Assembly: GCA_938024995.1 (NCBI GenBank)
Contig: CALJDU010000044.1
Coordinates: 62,001 to 126,000, forward strand
Source: an uncultured bacterium
Lineage (GTDB): Bacteria > Myxococcota_A > Polyangia > Polyangiales > Houyiibacteriaceae
Direction: 5' to 3'
Length of the DNA stretch: 64,000 bases
Below are positions 8,688 to 17,387 of this stretch, piece by piece. The translations under genes and the position numbers were made by a program. The notes below the pieces were generated by a model. That model made no database searches, had not been told where the DNA came from, and was given only the letters and a program-made list of their open reading frames with translations. The first letter of the stretch is position 1. The number at the start of each line of letters is the position of its first letter.

Positions 8688-9254
8688 ATGACTCGTCGGT
8701 CGGTCTCTTTCTCTCGCGTCTCCCTCGCGCTGTTTTCCTCTGCGCTTTTCGCCGTCGCGCTACTCTCGGTGGCGTCCACCGCGGTCGATGCGCAAGACGC
8801 CCCGGACCCGCGCTACCTCTCCGCTGTTCGCGCGGAGCTGTCCGGGATGGAGCTCGCGCCGACCTGCGAGGCGCTCTCCGCGACGCGTTCGCGATGCAGC
8901 TTCATTCACACCGCGGCGACCGATGACCGCACCGAGCGAATGGTCCACGTGGTCTACAGCGACGTCACCGACACCGTCTACATGTACGTGCCTCGGCTGA
9001 TCGTCGCGCCGCCAGAGTACGCCTCCACCGATTCGATCCTCCGTCGCATGATGGCGATCAACTGGTCGATGCTGGTGAGCAAGCTCGAGTGGAACTCCGG
9101 AAACGGCGCGGTCCGCCTCTCGAGCGTTCTTCACACCGACTCCAACTTTGACCGCCGCGCGTTCCGAGGACTCGTTCGCGCGCTGCTCGCCGACTCCGAT
9201 CGCTATGGACGCGAGCTTAGCCGACTGGTGGACGCCTCCGACGAGAACCAATAG
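8688..9254 (+). CDS. secreted YbjN-like domain protein
   Basis: A 188-residue protein with a Sec signal peptide: a basic start (MTRRSVSFSR), a long hydrophobic core and a likely cleavage after VDA before QDAP. The mature part resembles YbjN-type domains, which share the fold of type III secretion chaperones, in the pattern of alternating strands followed by a long helix (MVHVVYSDVTDTVYMYVPR, then ILRRMMAINWSMLVSKLEWN). I chose the ATG at 8688; a TTG at 8652 would add 12 residues without a signal-peptide benefit. It is convergent with the macroglobulin-like gene, with only 4 bp between stops. Confidence 0.6.
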   Translation: MTRRSVSFSRVSLALFSSALFAVALLSVASTAVDAQDAPDPRYLSAVRAELSGMELAPTCEALSATRSRCSFIHTAATDDRTERMVHVVYSDVTDTVYMYVPRLIVAPPEYASTDSILRRMMAINWSMLVSKLEWNSGNGAVRLSSVLHTDSNFDRRAFRGLVRALLADSDRYGRELSRLVDASDENQ

Positions 9255-9258
9255 GCGC

Positions 9259-12200
9259 TCACTCTTCAACGATGGTGGACGCGCTCGCGCCAAACCCGCC
9301 GTCCCCGACCAACACGGTCGCGCCTCCCGCGAAGAACGTCCCGCGGTTGACGCGAGTGAGCGGGATCGACACATGTATCGGACCACGCAGATCGGTCCGG
9401 GCGGTGAGACGGACCCCATCGCGAACGTCTTCATGCACGAACCCTTCGACCTCGCCGGAGCGACGAAGCCCGGCTGGGAGCGGCACCATCACCTCGACCC
9501 TTCCCTGCGCCGAGCGCGGGACGTCGAACTCCACGTCCACGCGGGGCGCGCTCGGCGGGCCCAAGAACTGACGCGTAACGGCGATCGCTCCGGAGGGCGC
9601 GTGGTCCTCGATCACCAACTCGCCGGTGATCCGAAGCGACGTCAACCTCGCCTCGCGTGATTCCGAGACAGCGACGACCACTGCCTCGTCGCCCGGCCCG
9701 ACCTCGATCTGACCGTTGACGATCCGGCGCCGCTCTCCGTCAACACGCACCTCGACCCGTCCCGCGCGCGAGCGGCTCCTGCCAAGGTGCGCGCGAAGCG
9801 CGAACAGGTCCGCCTCGGTCGTTCCCCACATGCGCGTCGGATCTCGTCCACCCCAGCTCGCGAGCCAGTCTACCGCGCGGCTCGCGAGCGCATCGTGACG
9901 CCCCGGCGCGAGCGTGAGCAGTGTCAGGACGCCGCGCGCGACCTCGCCGACGCGGTGCCGGTCTCCGCACAGCCAAAACCCGGCGCACTGATTCGGGTCC
10001 GTCCCGAGTCCCGCTTCAACGTGACGCGTGACCGCGCGGAGCGCGAGCGTGACGGTCTCTGGTTCACCGAGCGCGACGGCGGAGTGCGCGACCTGACGCG
10101 CGATGTCCATGCTGCTGATCACGCGACGCGACGCGCGGCGGAGCATCAAGTCCGCGAGCGCACCGTCCCGCCGCTCAACGTAGGGCGCGAAGATCGCTTC
10201 CGCCTCAGCGTGAAGGTTGCCACGCCGAGCCTCCGCGATGGCGTGGTCAAGCGTCCCGACCCATCGCTCTTGTCTCTTCACCGCGTCTGGGAGCGCTTGG
10301 TACATCCGGGCGCTCATCACGCCGTGGGCGCGCGCTCCCCAGAACACCGGCACGCCTCCGTTGGCGAGCTGCGCCCGTCCGAGACCGCGCACGTCACTCG
10401 CGATCGCTTCTTCGATCTGCGGGACGATCAGGGTGCCTCGATCGCGCGGAAGACGAGCGGCGACATTCCGAAGCAGCCCGAGCGAGTGAAGCCGAGCGAC
10501 GCGCGAAATCGGGAAGTCCCAGCGCGGCGCACGAAACGCTTCGAGCAGCTCGCCCATTTGCTCATCAAGCCGCGGCGCGAGGGTCACCTCGAGCAGGCTC
10601 GGCTTCGCGATCCCCGTGAGCGGGATCGTCACTCGGGCGCGCTGACTGCTGATGAGCGCGCGCCGGGAGATCGGCGCGGCACGCTCGCGCGCTTCGACGT
10701 GGAGCGTGAGCCGAGAGGCGTCTTCATCTGCGCCGGTCGCGGTCCCCGTCGCGACGCGGACGTTCACAAAGGCGTCGCCGACCTCGGTCGCGCGGAGGGC
10801 GACCGGAACACGCGCCCGACCAAAGTCGTCGAGCTGCACCTGGCCGCGAGCGCGATCGGGCACCAGGCCCATCGAGGTCGTCAGCGTGTATTGAACGGGT
10901 CGCCCCCTATAGGTCGGCGCATTGATATGAACGATCGCTTCCACGCGATCGCCCTGCTTGAGTCGTTCCGGCGCTTCGGCATAGGTCTCGATCGGCTCGC
11001 GTGTTTGCGCGATCACGTGGGCCCGTCCGCCTCCTCCTTCGTCGGTCACGAGGAGCGCCTCGACGCGCCAGCGACCGGGATGCGACGGGAGGGGGAGCTC
11101 GACCTCCGCTTCGCCGTTGGCGTCCAGCACGACGTTCGGGATCACGTGCTGTGTTCCATAGAGACGTGATTGGCGGAGCCCGGTCACTGACGCCCGGCCG
11201 CTTCGGATCTGAGCGCCTCCCGCACCGCGGCCCAATCCGCCCAGTCCGCTCGCGCCCATGTCGCATGAGAAGGAGAGGACCCCCTCTTCAAAATACGGAT
11301 TGAGCCCGAGCTTGTCTGCGAGTCGCTCCAAGGCGAGATCCCACGGCAGGTCGATCACGGCGGCGCGAGAGCGCTCGGTCGTCTCCTCGCGAATGCAGAC
11401 CTCGCCCAAGCGAAGCCGCGCGGCCCGCGCGAATCCTTGCAGCAGCTCGCGCGTGGTCCCGCGACCACGAAAGCGGATCACCTCTCCGCCATAGCTCCAA
11501 CCGTGTCGATACGTCGCGCGCGGCAAGCGCTCGCCCGCCCACGCGACGAACGCCCCGGGGAGAACGCGTCCTTCCTCCGCACCAAAGAGCAACGGGCGAG
11601 AGCTGTCTCCGTGGGTCGCCGGTCGACCGGTCGCACGCAAGAAGTCGGCTGGCCCGGGGTGATCGTCTTCGTTGAGATCCCAGTACCCCGCGTCCGCGAG
11701 CCAGACGGTCGCCGCGCCCCGCGCCGCGCGATCGCCGGTCCGTCCGCGGAGCCGCACCTTCATCCGCTCGCCTCCCGCGAAGACGCTCCGCTCGCGCGTC
11801 ATCGTGAACATCGTCGGTCGGGTCTCGACGCGAAGCGTGGCGGACGCCGTGGTGACCTTGCCTTGATGCACGTTCGTGATCACCAACGTCATCGCGCCCT
11901 CCGCATCGGCGGGGATGCGAACCTGCATTGACGTCGCGCGATCTCTCACCGCGGAGCGCTCTACGTTACCCAGCCATCGAACGCCGTTCCGCTCAAGGGT
12001 AACGATGCTCCTCCCGCGAGGCGCTCGGGTTCGGACCGCCACCTGCGATCCAGGCGCGACGGTCGTCGTGTCCACCGCGATCGCGAGCGGGCCGCGCGAA
12101 GAGAGCGGGAGCGGCCCACCCCCGCGGCTCCAGACCACCTGACGGTCGGTCGCGTCGCCCACCTTCACCTCGACGAACCAAGGCCCGGCGCCCGCGAGAC

Positions 12201-13770
12201 GAACACGTCCCGCGGCCTCGCCCGCGACGAGACTCACGGTCTGTCGCGCGCGCTCTTCACCTTGTTCTTCGTTGCCGTCGGTCGCGAACACGCGAACGGT
12301 CGCGGAGCCATCTTGAATGGAGCCGTCGAGCGCGCGCACCGCGACGGAGAACGGCAGCTCAGCGTCTTCGTCCGCGTCCGCGTCTTCGACCTGAAGATCA
12401 ACCACCGTGTTCGTCCGCCCGACCCACAGCTCGGTGTACGCGGTCGTCACCGCTCCGTCCGCGAGGCTCGCCGTGATCGGGAAGCGTCGCAGCTCTCCCG
12501 AAGCGGGCGCCCGGAAGCTCACGGTCGCCGGGCGACCTGGACCCGCGTTACCGATCAAGCGACCGACGGGCGTGTTGAAGATGACCTCGTGCCGCACCGG
12601 CCAGCCGCCCTCATCGTCATAGGCGCTGAGACGCACCAGATCGCCGCTCCGCACGTACGGACGATCGGACGCCACGGTCAGCCCGCGCCGCGGCAGCGTC
12701 CTCTCATCAATGTGAACCGTCCGAACATGACGCTCGCCTTCGTGCGTGACCTCGAGCGTGCGGCCGACCGGCACCTCGACGACGAAGTTGCCGCGCGAGT
12801 CTGAGCGCACGGTCTCATCTCCGGCGTGGATCTCCTCGCCGCTCAGCGCGCTCCGGCGCCCGTCTCGGCACCCGCGAATGTGGCCGCGCAAGTGAACCGT
12901 CTCATCGAAGCGATAGGTCGGGCGACCGGTCCCCAAGTAGATCGTGGGGTCGCAGGCGCTCAGCCGCGTGTGGTCCACGTCGCTGAAGGCGTAGTCCGAT
13001 CCCGCGGTCGCGACGTAGCGCGAACGCAACGCATCCGTCGCGGAAAACCACGCGACGCCTTGGTCGTTGGTCGTCTCGCTGGGGCGACCCTCCGCGCGAA
13101 CGGTCACCCCTTCCCGCGGTCGACCTCTTGAGTCGGTCACGCGAACGAGATCCCGATCGTCGCCGCGCCGCACCACCATGACCAGCTCACCGACCGAGAC
13201 GAGAGCCGAGCTCACGTACGCGGCCGAGCGCACTTGTACGAGGTAGAGACCAGGACGCGCGCGGGGGAAGCGTACGTCGCGAGTGGCCCACGCCTCGTTC
13301 TCCATCCACCCGGTCGCGACCTCTTCATCATCCACGCTGTCGTAGGCCTCGCTCTCGTCATGTACGCGTTCACGAGGGGCTGGTTCTTCGAGCTCCATCC
13401 GCCGGTTGGAGAGGAGCGTGAGCTCACGTCCTGACCTCGGGAGCGAACCGGTCGCGCGCAACAAGCGCTCCGCCTCTGCGCCGACCCGACTCTGCGCGGT
13501 GCTGGTGCCTTCGTCGCCCACCCAACCCAGCGCGCGCGCGGGATCCGTCACGCGGAACCACGCTACCGAGATGGTCCCGCCGCTCCGCTTTTGCACGTGC
13601 ACGACCGGACGCTCGGTCGGCGTGAACCGGTGCGGCGCCGAGACGAGCAGGAACGGACGGTCGTCGAGCTCAACGAGTTGCGCAGCGGACGTCGACGTCA
13701 TCGCCCCGACCACGAGCGCCAACAAGAGCGACACCAAGAACGAGCGCGCGAGCGAGAACCTCCTCATCAC
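9259..13770 (-). CDS. alpha-2-macroglobulin-like protein with an inserted STN-like domain
   Basis: A 1503-residue exported protein with a signal peptide (residues 1-31). It has several Ig-like MG domains (for example LVRVTDSRGRPREGVTVRAEG and PTYRFDETVHLRGHIRG), the layout of bacterial alpha-2-macroglobulins that trap proteases in the periplasm. Residues 757-835 look like the short N-terminal STN domain of secretins and TonB receptors (TRELLQGFARAARL, then DLPWDLALERLADKLGL), an unusual insertion. In the thioester-domain region (from about residue 1100) I find no CxEQ motif, so covalent trapping is unlikely. The start overlaps the stop of the DUF2135 gene by 4 bp, so the two are translationally coupled, like the yfaP/yfaS pair of enterobacteria. 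Confidence 0.75.
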   Translation of the reverse strand: MMRRFSLARSFLVSLLLALVVGAMTSTSAAQLVELDDRPFLLVSAPHRFTPTERPVVHVQKRSGGTISVAWFRVTDPARALGWVGDEGTSTAQSRVGAEAERLLRATGSLPRSGRELTLLSNRRMELEEPAPRERVHDESEAYDSVDDEEVATGWMENEAWATRDVRFPRARPGLYLVQVRSAAYVSSALVSVGELVMVVRRGDDRDLVRVTDSRGRPREGVTVRAEGRPSETTNDQGVAWFSATDALRSRYVATAGSDYAFSDVDHTRLSACDPTIYLGTGRPTYRFDETVHLRGHIRGCRDGRRSALSGEEIHAGDETVRSDSRGNFVVEVPVGRTLEVTHEGERHVRTVHIDERTLPRRGLTVASDRPYVRSGDLVRLSAYDDEGGWPVRHEVIFNTPVGRLIGNAGPGRPATVSFRAPASGELRRFPITASLADGAVTTAYTELWVGRTNTVVDLQVEDADADEDAELPFSVAVRALDGSIQDGSATVRVFATDGNEEQGEERARQTVSLVAGEAAGRVRLAGAGPWFVEVKVGDATDRQVVWSRGGGPLPLSSRGPLAIAVDTTTVAPGSQVAVRTRAPRGRSIVTLERNGVRWLGNVERSAVRDRATSMQVRIPADAEGAMTLVITNVHQGKVTTASATLRVETRPTMFTMTRERSVFAGGERMKVRLRGRTGDRAARGAATVWLADAGYWDLNEDDHPGPADFLRATGRPATHGDSSRPLLFGAEEGRVLPGAFVAWAGERLPRATYRHGWSYGGEVIRFRGRGTTRELLQGFARAARLRLGEVCIREETTERSRAAVIDLPWDLALERLADKLGLNPYFEEGVLSFSCDMGASGLGGLGRGAGGAQIRSGRASVTGLRQSRLYGTQHVIPNVVLDANGEAEVELPLPSHPGRWRVEALLVTDEGGGGRAHVIAQTREPIETYAEAPERLKQGDRVEAIVHINAPTYRGRPVQYTLTTSMGLVPDRARGQVQLDDFGRARVPVALRATEVGDAFVNVRVATGTATGADEDASRLTLHVEARERAAPISRRALISSQRARVTIPLTGIAKPSLLEVTLAPRLDEQMGELLEAFRAPRWDFPISRVARLHSLGLLRNVAARLPRDRGTLIVPQIEEAIASDVRGLGRAQLANGGVPVFWGARAHGVMSARMYQALPDAVKRQERWVGTLDHAIAEARRGNLHAEAEAIFAPYVERRDGALADLMLRRASRRVISSMDIARQVAHSAVALGEPETVTLALRAVTRHVEAGLGTDPNQCAGFWLCGDRHRVGEVARGVLTLLTLAPGRHDALASRAVDWLASWGGRDPTRMWGTTEADLFALRAHLGRSRSRAGRVEVRVDGERRRIVNGQIEVGPGDEAVVVAVSESREARLTSLRITGELVIEDHAPSGAIAVTRQFLGPPSAPRVDVEFDVPRSAQGRVEVMVPLPAGLRRSGEVEGFVHEDVRDGVRLTARTDLRGPIHVSIPLTRVNRGTFFAGGATVLVGDGGFGASASTIVEE

Positions 13771-14693
13771 AACGACCTCCTCGCGGCCTCGATCATGGCA
13801 GCGTCGATCTCGACCTCGCCCACCGTGGTCAGCCGGCCGACGCGATCGGCCACGACATCGAAACGGAAGCGACGCTCATGTGCGGTGGAGGGGAAGAGAA
13901 CGACCTCGGCGTGAACCGGCGTCTGCGGCGCGTGGGGTCGGGCCCATTCATCGAGGCGCGCGACCGTTCGCTGGCGCTCCTGTTCGGCTTCCGCGCGTTC
14001 GACGCGCTCACTTGCAGAAGACGGCGTTGTCGGGAGCGCCGCGAGCCGCGCCTCGACCGTGTCGAGACGACGGAGGAGATCATCGCGAACGTATGGCCCC
14101 TCGCCCGCGGTCCCGCCCCAATAGTGAACCTTGACGCGGAAGCGCCCCGGCCGAACTTCATCAAGCACATACGCTTGTGACCCGAAACCGATCGCGCTCG
14201 ACGAGAAGTCGAGCAGCGCGCCCCCGGACTCCGTCGCCCGATGATCCCACTTGCAGGTCTCGCCGCCCGGCTCACGAACCCAGAGATCGATGATCTCGCC
14301 GTTCGCGGGGAACGAGAGAAGGACGATGAGCTCGACCGCTGCCCCGCGGAAGAAGAACGTACGCGAGTCTTCCGCGCTCTCCCCCTCTTTGCTTACGCGA
14401 AGCGCGACGCGGTTGTTGCCTGGGGACGCGACCAGCTCTTGCTCAACGCGCCCATCGTTGACCGGAACCTCAAACGAGATCCCGTTTAGGGTGAGCACCG
14501 CGACGTCCGCGCCGGCGACCTCAGCGTGGAACGAGAAGGTGTGTTCACCGTCCACAATGCCCGCGTGCGGAGAGAGAATTCGAACCTCAAGCGCGTCGCG
14601 CTCACTCGCCTGTATCGGCGCCGTTTGCGCATCACCCAAGGCGGAAGCGCTCAACAGCACACCCACCACAACCGCGAAGAAGATCCTGTCCAC
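13767..14693 (-). CDS. secreted DUF2135 (YfaP-like) protein
   Basis: A 308-residue exported protein. After a signal peptide (residues 1-22) comes an Ig-like domain, and from residue 125 a DUF2135/YfaP-type domain with the typical phrases LWVREPGGETCKWDHR, FGSQAYVLDEVRPGRFRVKVHYW and GGTAGEGPYV. A Glu/Arg-rich helical stretch (230-265) and a C-terminal beta domain follow. In enterobacteria, DUF2135 proteins are encoded beside alpha-2-macroglobulin-like yfaS; here the next gene is the macroglobulin-like protein with a 4-bp ATGA overlap, so the pair probably works together at the envelope. It is the first gene of its transcript, divergent from the TPR gene at 14791. Confidence 0.75.
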   Translation of the reverse strand: MDRIFFAVVVGVLLSASALGDAQTAPIQASERDALEVRILSPHAGIVDGEHTFSFHAEVAGADVAVLTLNGISFEVPVNDGRVEQELVASPGNNRVALRVSKEGESAEDSRTFFFRGAAVELIVLLSFPANGEIIDLWVREPGGETCKWDHRATESGGALLDFSSSAIGFGSQAYVLDEVRPGRFRVKVHYWGGTAGEGPYVRDDLLRRLDTVEARLAALPTTPSSASERVERAEAEQERQRTVARLDEWARPHAPQTPVHAEVVLFPSTAHERRFRFDVVADRVGRLTTVGEVEIDAAMIEAARRSL

Positions 14694-14751
14694 CCGAAAT
14701 GGACACCGGATCTCAGGGAAAGTTCGCGCTGAACATCCGGCTCAAGCGATC

Positions 14752-14780
14752 TTGGGCATCTTTACCCCAATAGGTACAAT
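14752..14780 (+). promoter_or_regulatory. sigma70-type promoter for a possibly leaderless transcript
   Basis: TTGGGC (14752-14757) and TACAAT (14775-14780) are separated by exactly 17 nt. The annotated ATG lies only 10 nt after the -10 box, so transcription would begin at or next to the start codon. No Shine-Dalgarno sequence is visible. The call rests on sequence similarity alone. Confidence 0.5.
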
Positions 14781-14790
14781 GTGAGCCTGC

Positions 14791-15669
14791 ATGCTTTCCT
14801 CTTGTTTGGTTCGCGACGCGCTTCTCGCGATCGTCACGTCGACCCTCTGGCTGGTTTCTTCCGCAGCTCTCGCCCAAGAGGCGGATGGCGAGCAGACCAC
14901 GGACGAGGTCACCTCGGATGAGGAAGCGGTTCTGCACTTCCGCTCGGGCGAGGCCTATTTCCACTCGGGGGAGTACGACGCTGCGCTTCGGGAGTTCCGT
15001 CGCTCATACGACCTGAGCGAGCGGGCTGAGCTCTTCTTCAACATGTCGCTCTGTCACGAACGGATGGACCAGTTCACGGAGGCCGAAGCGCTCTTGCACC
15101 GTTACCTCGATGAGGTCGAGGAGATTTTGAACCGCCCGCAACTTGAGCGGAAGCTCGAGCGCTTGCGCGAACGCTCTTCCCAAGAAGGGCAGCAAGCCGA
15201 TCAACAAGAGCAGGAGCGACTCGCCGAAGAACAGCGTCAACGCGACGAGCAAGCGCGGCAACAAGAGCTGTTGCGCCAAGAGCAGCTGCGACAAGAACGA
15301 GAAGCGGAGGCCCAACGGAACACCCTGTTCACGCCGGCTGTGATCTCCTGGGGAGTGGGTGGAGCCGGTCTCATACTTGGCGGCGTCGCGCTCGGCCTCT
15401 ACTTCGGGAAGAAGGGCGAGATCGAAGACCTGCCCTGCTCCGCCACGTCGACATGCACTCGCGCGCAGGTGGAGGGCCTCGATAACCGAGCGCTCTTGGT
15501 CGACATCGGCTTTGGTCTCGCGATCGCGGGGGCCGCCACGGGCGTGCTCTTGTGGATGCTCGGTCGACCTCAGCCCCAAGAGCTCGAGGGGCCACCACGA
15601 CCTCAGCTCAGCGTCGCGCCCTGGATGAACCAAACCGATGGCGGGCTCGTACTGGAAGGGAGCTTCTGA
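14791..15669 (+). CDS. TPR/coiled-coil envelope protein
   Basis: A 292-residue protein with a signal peptide (residues 1-29, ending AALAQ). Residues 45-115 hold two TPR-like repeats (FRSGEAYFHSGEYDAALREF, then LFFNMSLCHERMDQFTEAEAL). Residues 120-175 are a Gln/Glu/Arg-rich coiled coil. Two hydrophobic helices follow (about 180-202 and 237-257), flanking a small loop with two Cys residues. This layout, TPR plus coiled coil plus membrane helices, is common in myxobacterial envelope proteins of unknown role. It probably has its own promoter at 14752-14780. The next gene begins on its last base (TGATG), so the two are translated together. Confidence 0.75.
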   Translation: MLSSCLVRDALLAIVTSTLWLVSSAALAQEADGEQTTDEVTSDEEAVLHFRSGEAYFHSGEYDAALREFRRSYDLSERAELFFNMSLCHERMDQFTEAEALLHRYLDEVEEILNRPQLERKLERLRERSSQEGQQADQQEQERLAEEQRQRDEQARQQELLRQEQLRQEREAEAQRNTLFTPAVISWGVGGAGLILGGVALGLYFGKKGEIEDLPCSATSTCTRAQVEGLDNRALLVDIGFGLAIAGAATGVLLWMLGRPQPQELEGPPRPQLSVAPWMNQTDGGLVLEGSF

Positions 15670-17372
15670 TGAACACCCACTTCACCCGCCTCGGCTTGAT
15701 CGTCGCCCTCGCGACCGCGACCGGTTGCTCCATCCTCGGCAAAGCTGAAAATGATTACATCGGGAACACCAGCGACACCGGTCCCGACGCCACGGACGCG
15801 GACGTGGGGGACTCCAACGTTGACGCTCCCGACACGGTCGCGTGCGGTGACTGCGCGGACCCCTCGCGGCCGCTCTGCCGCGTCGTTGGCGCGATCGCCG
15901 AGTGCGTCGAGTGCCTTGGTGACACCGACTGCGCGTCCGGCAACTGCGATGAAGACAGCGGCACGTGTGGCCCCTGCAGTCCCGACTCCTGTGACGGGCT
16001 CGCGTGCGACGCATCCGACGGGACGTGTGTGGAGTGCTTCGACGGGCCGCTGGCGGTGACGTGTGACACGCCTGGGGACTTCTGCGTCGACCGCGCGTGC
16101 ATGACCTGCACTCCAGCTTGCACTGGGGACACCATCTGCGCGCTTGACGCGACGGGCGCGCTTGAGTGCGCGGCGTGCGATGCGGACGGTGACGGGTTCC
16201 CTCGCGAGGAGTGTGGGGAACGACCGCGGACCGAAACGCGCGACGCCGTCCCGGTGGATTGCAACGACGAGGCGTCGTCGCTCAACCCGGGGCTCATTTG
16301 TGGAAGCTGCGGTGGACCTGACTCGATCTTCGGCGCCGCGGCAGAGCGTCACGGGATCGCGCGCCGGGTCGCGACTGGCGCAACCCGCGAGCTCAAGATC
16401 GCGGTGGTCGAGAGCGCGGACGAGGACAGTCCCTCCACGGTACAGCTGGTCTACCTGACCGACGCGGTGGGCCCTGGTGCCATCCAACATGTGGTCGCGA
16501 CCCCAAGAGACGGAACCCTCTCGATTGCTGAGCCGGTGCCTGTCATGACGAGCGTTCTCGGCACGATGCACCCGACCACAACGGTCGACGCGATGGACGC
16601 GGTGGCAAACGGCGCCGCCCTCTCTGTTGCGTTCATCGAGGAAAACGAGCTGTTCATCGCGGACACCACGACGGACATGGGTGTGGGAACTCGAGACATC
16701 AGCGAGCCGGCGCTGAGCATGTTTGCAACCGCGAGCGGCGTCACGGTGCTCGGAAGAAGGAACCCGACCAGGTATCAGTGGGTTGACGTTTCCGGCCCCG
16801 TAGCCGGTGGGTTCATGCAATCCAGCGTGGTGCAATTTGACGCGGCGGGCGATTCGGTCGCGTTCCGCTTCGCAGACAGCGTCGGTGTTGGACATCGAAA
16901 CGATGGTGCAGCCGTGGAGTTGACCGCGCTGACGGAGTTGCCGGAGACGAGTACTCACCTCGCGCTGGTTGAGACCTCCGAACGCAACCGATCCTTGCTC
17001 TACATCACTGCAGAAGGCGCGTTCTCGGCGCGCTTTAGCTGTGATGGAACAGGCTGCGGCAGCTTTCCGACCACTCGACTCGGGGACGCGAACCTCATCG
17101 AGGGCGCATTCTCAAACGAGCGGTTCGCCATCATCTCGCGGGACGGTGGTGTCGCGCTCAACTTTCTCACGGCTCTCGGAAACCCTGCCATGGTCGCGGG
17201 CGAGTGGCCGACGACCGCGCTTTTCGCGGAACGGCTCAACGTCATCAACGACATCGCGGTCGACGTCGCGCCCGTCCTTGGTGGCACGCTCGTCGCGATC
17301 GCCGCGTCTGGAACGCCTCCGGGCGGTGGCGTCGACGAGATCTGGATGACCACCTTCGTCTTCTGCGAATAA
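15669..17372 (+). CDS. Cys-rich lipoprotein
   Basis: A 567-residue lipoprotein. The signal peptide ends with the lipobox ATATGC (Cys20), so it should be lipidated at the membrane surface. The next 40 residues are Asp/Thr-rich and disordered. Residues 55-220 hold closely spaced Cys pairs (for example ACGDCADPSRPLCR and CVECLGDTDCASGNCDEDSGTC), a pattern of small disulfide-bonded modules frequent in myxobacterial surface proteins. The rest may form a beta-propeller-like domain. The start overlaps the preceding stop (TGATG). Function is unknown; export and disulfide bonding are safe inferences. Confidence 0.75.
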   Translation: MNTHFTRLGLIVALATATGCSILGKAENDYIGNTSDTGPDATDADVGDSNVDAPDTVACGDCADPSRPLCRVVGAIAECVECLGDTDCASGNCDEDSGTCGPCSPDSCDGLACDASDGTCVECFDGPLAVTCDTPGDFCVDRACMTCTPACTGDTICALDATGALECAACDADGDGFPREECGERPRTETRDAVPVDCNDEASSLNPGLICGSCGGPDSIFGAAAERHGIARRVATGATRELKIAVVESADEDSPSTVQLVYLTDAVGPGAIQHVVATPRDGTLSIAEPVPVMTSVLGTMHPTTTVDAMDAVANGAALSVAFIEENELFIADTTTDMGVGTRDISEPALSMFATASGVTVLGRRNPTRYQWVDVSGPVAGGFMQSSVVQFDAAGDSVAFRFADSVGVGHRNDGAAVELTALTELPETSTHLALVETSERNRSLLYITAEGAFSARFSCDGTGCGSFPTTRLGDANLIEGAFSNERFAIISRDGGVALNFLTALGNPAMVAGEWPTTALFAERLNVINDIAVDVAPVLGGTLVAIAASGTPPGGGVDEIWMTTFVFCE

Positions 17373-17387
17373 GGTCGTTGGCCGTTT

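Noticed and set aside
9787..11169. 460-residue + strand frame opposite the macroglobulin-like gene
   Set aside because: Arg/Glu/His-rich shadow frame without start context; the - strand reading has coherent MG domains.
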